Below the pieces are notes generated by a model. That model was not told the origin of the DNA, made no database searches, and was given only the letters and a program-made list of their open reading frames with translations. Both the position numbers and the translations under genes were made by a program. A stretch of 64,000 nt of DNA, taken from assembly GCF_001458415.1 (NCBI RefSeq), contig NZ_CYSD01000002.1, positions 123,061-187,060 on the forward strand. Reading direction: 5' to 3'. The stretch is from Tritonibacter multivorans. GTDB taxonomy: Bacteria; Pseudomonadota; Alphaproteobacteria; Rhodobacterales; Rhodobacteraceae. The stretch's first letter is position 1; every line of letters begins with the position of its first letter. Shown here in pieces: positions 58,173-64,000 of the stretch.

Positions 58173-59886
58173 TCACCCGCGCATGGGAAGGCCGACCAAA
58201 GGGCCGGCCTTTTTTCCCACGCTGACCCTCCTTTTTCTGCTGGGTCCGGTTCTGGCCGGATTGCTGGGCACACTGCTTCCGAGTTTTGGCCTCCTCCGCC
58301 CATCTGGCGCGGCTGCCTTTTCTCTGGAGCCCTGGACCGCTTTGGCGGAATGGCCGGGCTTGGCGCGGTCTTTATGGCTGTCTCTTAAAACGGGTGTGAT
58401 CGCAACACTCATTGCCTTTGTTTTGGCCGTCCTATTGGTGGCTGGGTGGCAGGGCACACGCTGGTTCAAAGTTGCGCATGGGCTTTTGTCGCCGTTGCTG
58501 TCCCTGCCGCATACGGCGGCGGCACTGGGCCTGGCCTTTCTCATTGCACCGTCCGGTTGGGTTGCGCGGCTGATGTCCCCTTGGGCCACCGGATGGAACC
58601 GCCCACCGGATATTCTGGTGCTGAATGACCCCGGCGGCTGGTCCCTCATCTTTGGCCTTGTGCTGAAAGAGCTGCCCTTCTTGTTGCTGATGCTGATCGC
58701 AACGCTACCCCAGCTGCAGGTCCGGGACCGGACCAATGTGGCAACGGCGCTGGGATATGGGGCTGTTCTTGGCTGGTGCCTGACCGTCCTGCCCGGGGCC
58801 TATCGTCAGACGCGACTTCCGGTCTACGCCGTTCTTGCCTATGCCATATCGAACGTGGACATGGCCCTGATCCTCGGCCCCACCGCCCCGCCGGTTTTGT
58901 CCATACAGATTCTCAATGCAATGAATGACCCAGACCTCGGTCTCCGTGCCCCAGCGGCCGCTGCCGCATTGCTGCAACTGGTTCTGGTGCTTGTTGCACT
59001 GATAATTTGGAAAGCTGGCGAAGTCGCGGGTGCAACATGCGTGCAAGCACTTTTGTGGCGCGGGGCTCGGGGCAACAGCTTGGCGTTTCGTGCGTTAAAG
59101 CCCATCGGGCTTAGCACCGTGACCGCAACCGCTGTTCTCCTGTTCTCAGGGCTTCTCGCACATTTTCTTTGGTCAGTGACAGGGCGTTGGCGGTTCCCGG
59201 ACGTCTTGCCGCAATCCTTCAAAACACGAACCTGGGACCGCGCCGGAGAAGACTTGCTTTTCACCGGTTTCACAACAGTCTCGCTTGCGTTTCTGGTCGC
59301 TGTCGTGGCCCTTGCGCTCGTCATCGGGTGTCTGGAAACAGAACACCGTCGCGGGCGCGCAATGGGTACCGGAGGCGTGTTGATCCTCTATATCCCACTG
59401 ATCCTGCCGCAAATCAGTTTTCTGCCAGGATTGCAAATCCTGCTTCTTTTGGCCGGCGTGAATCACGGGATATGGCCCGTCGCCGTAGCGCATCTGGTGT
59501 TTGTGCTGCCTTATGTGTTTCTCACGTTGGCCGGGCCTTTCCGCGCTTGGGACAGACGTCTTGCCACTGTTGCCTCTGCATTGGGGCACTCGCAGCAGAG
59601 TATTCTGTGGCGCGTCAAACTTCCAATGATGCTGGCCCCCATATTGATCGCAATTGCCATCGGCATGGCGGTTTCGGTTGGTCAGTATCTTCCAACACTT
59701 CTGGCCTCGGGGGGACGGGTGGAAACCCTGACGACAGAAGCAATTGCATTGGCATCCGGCGGAAATCGCAGAGAAATCGGCGTTTGGGCCATCACATTGA
59801 CCTTTGCAGCATGGATTCCGTTTCTTTTCGCCTACGCGCTGCCCGCGCTGATGTTCAGAAACCGAAAAGGCATGACCAATGGATAA
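58159..59886 (+). CDS. ABC transporter permease with two fused permease halves, YnjC-like
   Basis: 575 residues, about twelve TM helices, with two BPD-type permease regions (about 70-260 and 355-560), each with an EAA-like segment (LGYGAVLGWCLTVLPGAYRQ; LGHSQQSILWRVKLP). The duplication means one chain can serve both membrane halves. GTG 58159 overlaps the upstream gene by 14 bases; ATG 58183 is an alternative. A terminator-like hairpin lies just after the start. Confidence 0.87.
   Translation: MPETDHPRMGRPTKGPAFFPTLTLLFLLGPVLAGLLGTLLPSFGLLRPSGAAAFSLEPWTALAEWPGLARSLWLSLKTGVIATLIAFVLAVLLVAGWQGTRWFKVAHGLLSPLLSLPHTAAALGLAFLIAPSGWVARLMSPWATGWNRPPDILVLNDPGGWSLIFGLVLKELPFLLLMLIATLPQLQVRDRTNVATALGYGAVLGWCLTVLPGAYRQTRLPVYAVLAYAISNVDMALILGPTAPPVLSIQILNAMNDPDLGLRAPAAAAALLQLVLVLVALIIWKAGEVAGATCVQALLWRGARGNSLAFRALKPIGLSTVTATAVLLFSGLLAHFLWSVTGRWRFPDVLPQSFKTRTWDRAGEDLLFTGFTTVSLAFLVAVVALALVIGCLETEHRRGRAMGTGGVLILYIPLILPQISFLPGLQILLLLAGVNHGIWPVAVAHLVFVLPYVFLTLAGPFRAWDRRLATVASALGHSQQSILWRVKLPMMLAPILIAIAIGMAVSVGQYLPTLLASGGRVETLTTEAIALASGGNRREIGVWAITLTFAAWIPFLFAYALPALMFRNRKGMTNG
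58185..58215 (+). terminator. Terminator-like hairpin inside the start of the permease gene
   Basis: aaggccg (58188-58194) pairs with cggcctt (58205-58211), then ttttt, with an inner cc/gg pair. It is in frame within the first codons of the permease (GRPTKGPAFFP), a few bases after the upstream stop codon at 58170-58172. It could be an intra-operon attenuator that lowers permease and ATPase expression relative to the binding protein. Confidence 0.55.
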
Positions 59887-60538
59887 AGCAGCGTCCCAAA
59901 GCGGTCTGACCCTCTCGGACCTGAGCGTTTATCGCCGCTCGGGCGAAAAGCTTTTGCAAGTGAACGCGCACGTCCTTCCTGGCCGAACGCTTACAATCAT
60001 GGGACCGTCTGGGATCGGGAAGTCCACCCTTTTGGCGGCCATAACCGGCACCTTGTCACCCGATTTTCGGTGCAGCGGTTCCGTGCGCCTGAATGACCGA
60101 GAGCTTATGCAGGTGCCGCCGGAAAAGCGTCGCCTTGGCATCCTGTTTCAGGATCATCTCCTGTTTCCGCATTTTTCTGTCGCCCAGAATTTGGCCTTTG
60201 GTCTGCCGCCACGGACGAAACACCGGCGCGCGCGGGTCGAACAGGCGTTGGAAGACATTGATCTCAAGGGTTTCGCATCCAGAGATCCGGCCAGCCTGTC
60301 CGGTGGACAACGGGCGCGGGTCGCCCTGATGCGCATGCTGCTGTCAGAACCCGAGGCCCTGTTGCTGGACGAAGCGTTCTCCCGATTGGACCAAGACCTT
60401 CGCGCACGGATGCGACGCCTTGTTTTTGCCAAAGCAGAGCAAGCCCAGCTTCCCGTCATTATGGTAACCCACGATCAAGAAGATGCGGAGGCCGCCGCAG
60501 GTGACATCCTGCGATTTCCGCCCCCTCTTGCAACATGA
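59879..60538 (+). CDS. ABC transporter ATP-binding protein, YnjD-like
   Basis: 219 residues. Walker A GPSGIGKSTLL, Q-loop LFQDHLLFP, signature LSGGQRARVALMRML, Walker B ALLLDEAFSRLD and His switch VTHDQED. Drives the importer with the two preceding genes. ATG 59879 overlaps the permease stop. Confidence 0.92.
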   Translation: MDKAASQSGLTLSDLSVYRRSGEKLLQVNAHVLPGRTLTIMGPSGIGKSTLLAAITGTLSPDFRCSGSVRLNDRELMQVPPEKRRLGILFQDHLLFPHFSVAQNLAFGLPPRTKHRRARVEQALEDIDLKGFASRDPASLSGGQRARVALMRMLLSEPEALLLDEAFSRLDQDLRARMRRLVFAKAEQAQLPVIMVTHDQEDAEAAAGDILRFPPPLAT

Positions 60539-60912
60539 CGCATCCGGTCCCAACACCGCTGCCCCAATCCAGCTGATGGTTGCCGGCAGGTCGTCATCCT
60601 CTCCCACGTGGGCATACAAATATTAATGTTTGTGACCTCAGACCAGAATCGCCTATGCTGATTCCTGACATACTGCGGCTTGGAAACGGTTATCCACGAA
60701 GCTGCTGTCATTTTGTAGTTGTGAATAGCGTGCCGCCAGCGGTCCTCCTACGACCGGCGGCGCAGAATTGTTAACGAGTATGAACAGGGGTCTTCGTGCA
60801 GAAATGCCGGGGACAGCGTCTCAATGCGTAAGTGGTCAGAATATTCCTTCTCACAAATATTTCCCTTCCGCATCTCTGCCCTTGTTCAGCCGCGTACAAG
60901 GGAGAACCCGTC
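60539..60912. other. Intergenic region upstream of the repeat-protein gene
   Basis: About 370 bases with no supported gene. It holds an 18-bp near-palindrome acaaatattaatgtttgt (60616-60633, 16 of 18 symmetric) and a stem gccgcc/ggcggc with ggtc/gacc and a 3-base bulge (60732-60761). The near-palindrome is a candidate operator. The gggaga at 60899-60904 is the ribosome binding site of the next gene. Confidence 0.5.
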
Positions 60913-63900
60913 GTGGACGAGGAAAACAACGCCGAAATCGCTCAGGATCCATTCCGCATAGAAGTCGAAACCCTGAACCTCACGGGGTTTGTGGTCCGTA
61001 GCAATAACAGCGCGTCCGCTGGGGCCTATGCGCAGGCGGGTGGGTCAGGGGAACAAAGAGCCTCCTACACGTTTAGTGCAACTGATGGAGCCTATGACCT
61101 AACCATCGGCCATTTCGACGAAAATGATGGCCAGTCCACAATGAGCCTGCTGGTCAACGGCTCGCTCGCTGGTTCTTTTACTTGGGATCAGGATGCGGGC
61201 GGAGCCTTGGCCAATGCCTCTTCCTTCGCAACCTATACCCTCTCAGGCGTGCCGCTTGCGGCTGGTGATTTGATCGAATTGGTTGGCACCAAAGACGGCG
61301 GAGAACCCCTGCGCACCGACTATATCGACTTTACCTTTGTTGGTGCAGGCGGTGGCGATACACTGGCACCTGTTGTCAGTGCTGCAAGCGCACCCGACAT
61401 TTCACTGGCGGATGCGGGCAATGCGTCCACTTCAATCACAGTGACTTTTTCGGACAATGCCGCCATTGATGTGGCCAGCATTGATATCACCGACCTCACC
61501 GTGACCGGTCCCGGTGGTCCGCTCACGGTCAGCGCGGTCTCCGTTGACACCAATACCGATGGCACGCCGCGCACCGCGACCTATACGGTCGCCGCTCCGG
61601 GCGGCACCTGGGACGCGCCCGACGCAGGCAGCTATACTGTCGCGCTGGCTGCCGACGCGGTTCTGGACACCAGCGGCAATGCCGTTGCCGAAGATCCAGC
61701 GCTGGCCGCCTTCACCGCGGACTTCAGTGAACCGAGCCCAGACCCGGTCCGGGTTGAAGTCGAAGACATGCTGCTCACAAATTTTGTTACCCGCAACAGC
61801 GGCAATGCGTCCGCTGGGGCCTATGCACAGGCCGGTGGCTCCGGGGAACAACGGGCCGCTTATACATTCACCGATGCGGCTGGGTCTTATGACATCACTA
61901 TCGGCCATTTCGACGAAAATGATGGCCAGTCCACAATGAGCCTGCTGGTCAACGGCGCACTCGCCGGGTCATTCATCTGGGATCAGGATGCAGGCGATGC
62001 ACTGGCCAATCCCTCGTCCTTTGCCACCTATACCATCTCGGGCGTGCCGCTTGCCGCTGGTGATCTGGTTGAACTGGTAGGCACCAAAGACGGTGGTGAA
62101 CCCCTGCGCACCGACTATATCGACTTTACCTTTGTTGGGGCAGGCGGTGGCGATACACTGGCACCTGTTGTCAGTGCTGCAAGCGCACCCGACATTTCGC
62201 TCGCGGATGCGGGCAATGCGTCCACTTCGATCACAGTGACTTTTTCGGACAATGCCGCGATTGATGTGGCCAGCATTGATGTCACCGACCTCACCGTGAC
62301 CGGTCCCGGTGGTCCGCTCACGGTCAGCGCGGTCTCCGTTGACACCAATACCGATGGCACGCCGCGCACCGCGACCTATACGGTGGCTGCTCCGGGCGGC
62401 ACTTGGGATGGGCCCGACGCAGGCAGCTATACCGTCGCCCTAGCTGGCGACGCGGTTCTGGACACCAGCGGCAATGCCGTTGCCGAAGATCCAACGCTGG
62501 CCGCCTTCACTGTCGACCTGTCAGTGCCAACCCCGGACCCATTCCGGGTTGAGGCAGAAGCGCTGACCATCATTTCGGGCTTTGTTATCCGCAACAATGG
62601 GAACGCCTCATCCGGGCAGTATTTGCAGTCGGGCGGGTCCGGCGAACAGCGAGCCTCTTACACTTTCACCAGTGAAAACGGCATTTATGACATAACCATC
62701 GGCCATTTCGATGAAAGTGATGGCCAGTCAACGATGAGCCTGCTGGTAAATGGCGTGCTCATTGAAACATTTACTTGGGATCAGGACGCAGGCGCCGCGA
62801 TCGCCAACGCCAGTGCTTTCGCCACATATACCATTTCTGACGTCACGCTTGAGGCGGGGGATGTGGTGGAAATCCTTGGCACGCCAAATGCGAGCGAGCC
62901 ATTGCGCACTGATTATCTCGAGTTCACCTATACCGGGGCCAGCGCCACCGACACCACCCCGCCGCAGGTGGATGCGGTTGTCGCCCCCGATATTGGCGCG
63001 CCCGAAGATGGCACCGCCACAACCGACATCACCCTCACCTTCTCCGATGACACCGCCTTGGATGTCAGCTCCATCGACATCGGCGACATCACCGTCACCG
63101 GCCCCGGCGGCGCGGTGCTGACCGTCGCCAGCGCCACGGTGGATGTGGGGGCTGATGGCTCGCCACGCGCCGTGACCTATACGGTGAACGCCCCGGGCGG
63201 CACCTGGGATGGCGCGGATGATGGCACCTATTCCGTAGCGCTGGCCGCAGATGAAGTGCTGGACACCAGCGGCAATGCCGCCCCCGAGAACGCCGCGCTT
63301 GCCAGCTTTGAGGTCGCCCTCGCCGACACCACACCGCCACAGGTGGATGCGGTTGTTGCCCCCGATATTGGCGCGCCCGAAGATGGCAGCGCCTCAACCG
63401 ACATCACCCTCACCTTCTCCGATGACACCGCCTTGGATGTCAGCTCCATCGACATTGGCGACATCACCGTCACCGGCCCCGGCGGCGCGGTGCTGACCGT
63501 CGCCAGCGCCACCGTGGACGTGGGGGCTGATGGCTCGCCACGCGCGGTGACCTATACGGTGAACGCCCCGGGCGGCACCTGGGATGGCGCGGATGATGGC
63601 ACCTATTCCGTGGCGCTGGCCGCAGATGAGGTGCTCGACACCAGCGGCAATGCCGCCCCCGAGGATCTGGCGCTTGCCAGCTTTGAGGTCGCCCTCGCCG
63701 ACACCACCCCGCCGCAGGTGGATGCGGTTGTCGCCCCCGATATTGGCGCGCCCGAAGATGGCACCGCCACAACCGACATCACCCTCACCTTCTCCGATGA
63801 CACCGCCTTGGATGTCAGCTCCATCGACATTGGCGACATCACCGTCACCGGCCCCGGCGGCGCGGTGCTGACCGTCGCCAGCGCCACCGTGGACGTGGGG

Positions 63901-63930
63901 GCTGATGGCTCGCCACGCGGGGCGGCCTAG
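60913..63930 (+). CDS. Large modular repeat protein (CBM-like and Ig-like modules), 3' end doubtful
   Basis: At least 1005 residues from GTG 60913 (aagggaga upstream); the frame is open to 60832 but the upstream part lacks a ribosome binding site. Layout: A-B-A-B-A-B'-B'-B'. Module A (~138 aa, 3 copies at 60946, 61741, 62536) has EQRASYTF, IGHFDENDGQSTMSLLVNG and LRTDYIDF, resembling a carbohydrate-binding beta-sandwich. Module B/B' (~125 aa) has ITVTFSDNAAIDVASID, GTWDAPDAG and VLDTSGNA, Ig-like. No signal peptide is seen; secretion may be by a C-terminal signal outside the window. The TAG at 63928 is probably an error. Confidence 0.8.
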   Translation: MDEENNAEIAQDPFRIEVETLNLTGFVVRSNNSASAGAYAQAGGSGEQRASYTFSATDGAYDLTIGHFDENDGQSTMSLLVNGSLAGSFTWDQDAGGALANASSFATYTLSGVPLAAGDLIELVGTKDGGEPLRTDYIDFTFVGAGGGDTLAPVVSAASAPDISLADAGNASTSITVTFSDNAAIDVASIDITDLTVTGPGGPLTVSAVSVDTNTDGTPRTATYTVAAPGGTWDAPDAGSYTVALAADAVLDTSGNAVAEDPALAAFTADFSEPSPDPVRVEVEDMLLTNFVTRNSGNASAGAYAQAGGSGEQRAAYTFTDAAGSYDITIGHFDENDGQSTMSLLVNGALAGSFIWDQDAGDALANPSSFATYTISGVPLAAGDLVELVGTKDGGEPLRTDYIDFTFVGAGGGDTLAPVVSAASAPDISLADAGNASTSITVTFSDNAAIDVASIDVTDLTVTGPGGPLTVSAVSVDTNTDGTPRTATYTVAAPGGTWDGPDAGSYTVALAGDAVLDTSGNAVAEDPTLAAFTVDLSVPTPDPFRVEAEALTIISGFVIRNNGNASSGQYLQSGGSGEQRASYTFTSENGIYDITIGHFDESDGQSTMSLLVNGVLIETFTWDQDAGAAIANASAFATYTISDVTLEAGDVVEILGTPNASEPLRTDYLEFTYTGASATDTTPPQVDAVVAPDIGAPEDGTATTDITLTFSDDTALDVSSIDIGDITVTGPGGAVLTVASATVDVGADGSPRAVTYTVNAPGGTWDGADDGTYSVALAADEVLDTSGNAAPENAALASFEVALADTTPPQVDAVVAPDIGAPEDGSASTDITLTFSDDTALDVSSIDIGDITVTGPGGAVLTVASATVDVGADGSPRAVTYTVNAPGGTWDGADDGTYSVALAADEVLDTSGNAAPEDLALASFEVALADTTPPQVDAVVAPDIGAPEDGTATTDITLTFSDDTALDVSSIDIGDITVTGPGGAVLTVASATVDVGADGSPRGAA
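60946..62949 (+). repeat. 795-base coding super-repeat (module A plus module B)
   Basis: Module A starts at 60946, 61741 and 62536, exactly 795 bases apart. Copies one and two are near identical over most of their length in DNA, copy three more diverged. Confidence 0.9.
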
Positions 63931-64000
63931 ACGGGGGACGGGCAGGGGTGCAGCTGGGGGGGGGCGGCTGATGGCTCCTATTCCGTAGCGCTGGCCGCAG
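62950..64000 (+). repeat. 375-base coding repeat (module B')
   Basis: Unit starts at 62950, 63325 and 63700, exactly 375 bases apart; the third is cut by the window end. The copies differ by only a few bases apart from the anomalous stretch at 63920-63976. Confidence 0.92.

Noticed and set aside
63928..63930. TAG taken as a genuine premature stop (pseudogene)
   Set aside because: It lies in a patch of 17 gap-free substitutions, mostly to G, in a repeat that is otherwise unchanged, which points to a consensus error.
60946..64000. Regular repeats considered as a CRISPR or satellite array
   Set aside because: The units are 375 and 795 bases, continuous without spacers, and keep one reading frame; they encode protein modules.

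Overview
This window reads as a chromosomal segment of a marine alphaproteobacterium of the Rhodobacterales (Roseobacter group). The evidence is the combination of a Rhodobacter-type tad pilus locus, Na+-NQR, monomeric NADP-isocitrate dehydrogenase, GbcAB plus a DMGDH-type demethylase, and a quinol oxidase operon ending in SURF1, all in moderately GC-rich, densely packed DNA. I see no rRNA, tRNA, insertion sequence, prophage or CRISPR array. The placement is inference from gene content; I ran no database search.

Region by region: 1-11.9 kb is a tad (Flp/type IVc) pilus locus on the + strand: the end of a TadG-like protein, Flp pilin, CpaB/RcpC, secretin, small lipoprotein, two TadE/F-like minor pilins, TadZ/CpaE, an L,D-transpeptidase, TadA, TadB, TadC and an AAA+ ATPase with a winged-helix-like N-terminus. 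A bidirectional terminator separates it from the nqrABCDEF operon (11.9-17.8 kb, - strand). The flavin transferase ApbE and the maturation factor NqrM needed by that enzyme are divergent from it (18.0-19.3 kb). From 19.3 to 29.7 kb there are mostly single genes: a 60-residue membrane protein, CBS protein, CDP-alcohol phosphatidyltransferase, aldo/keto reductase, degenerate GGDEF membrane protein, DMGDH-type dehydrogenase, gamma-glutamyltransferase, 2-hydroxyacid dehydrogenase and an SH3-like periplasmic protein.

At 29.8-34.2 kb lie monomeric icd, with a leader that contains two crossing inverted repeats (a possible pseudoknot), and a chemoreceptor. At 34.4-37.7 kb are two adjacent bifunctional-looking proteins with mirrored methyltransferase/glycosyltransferase order. 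At 37.8-40.2 kb a DUF4856-like exported protein and a sterol-desaturase-family enzyme lie behind an odd palindrome resembling an iron-responsive operator. At 40.6-45.8 kb is a complete arginine-to-spermidine cassette (SpeA, carboxy(nor)spermidine dehydrogenase, NspC, SpeB). An MHS-like transporter is divergent from the quinol oxidase operon cyoABCD-surf1 (47.4-52.3 kb). After a 600-base gap come gbcA-gbcB (glycine betaine to dimethylglycine), an orphan outer-membrane efflux lipoprotein, and a YnjBCD-like ABC importer (57.0-60.5 kb) with a terminator-like hairpin just inside the permease gene.

The last 3 kb is a strongly repetitive gene for a modular beta-sandwich protein. It has a 795-base super-repeat followed by a 375-base repeat whose copies are almost identical in DNA. 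The apparent stop at 63928 sits in about 57 bases carrying 17 substitutions, mostly to G, against an otherwise unchanged repeat. It is most easily explained as bad consensus at a contig end, so the gene probably continues.

Functional links inside the window: NQR, quinol oxidase and icd form an energy module; ApbE and NqrM serve NQR; GbcAB feeds dimethylglycine to the DMGDH-type enzyme 27 kb away; the SpeA-SpeB cassette is self-contained. Start codons were chosen by Shine-Dalgarno (SD) spacing and family length; several are GTG or TTG.
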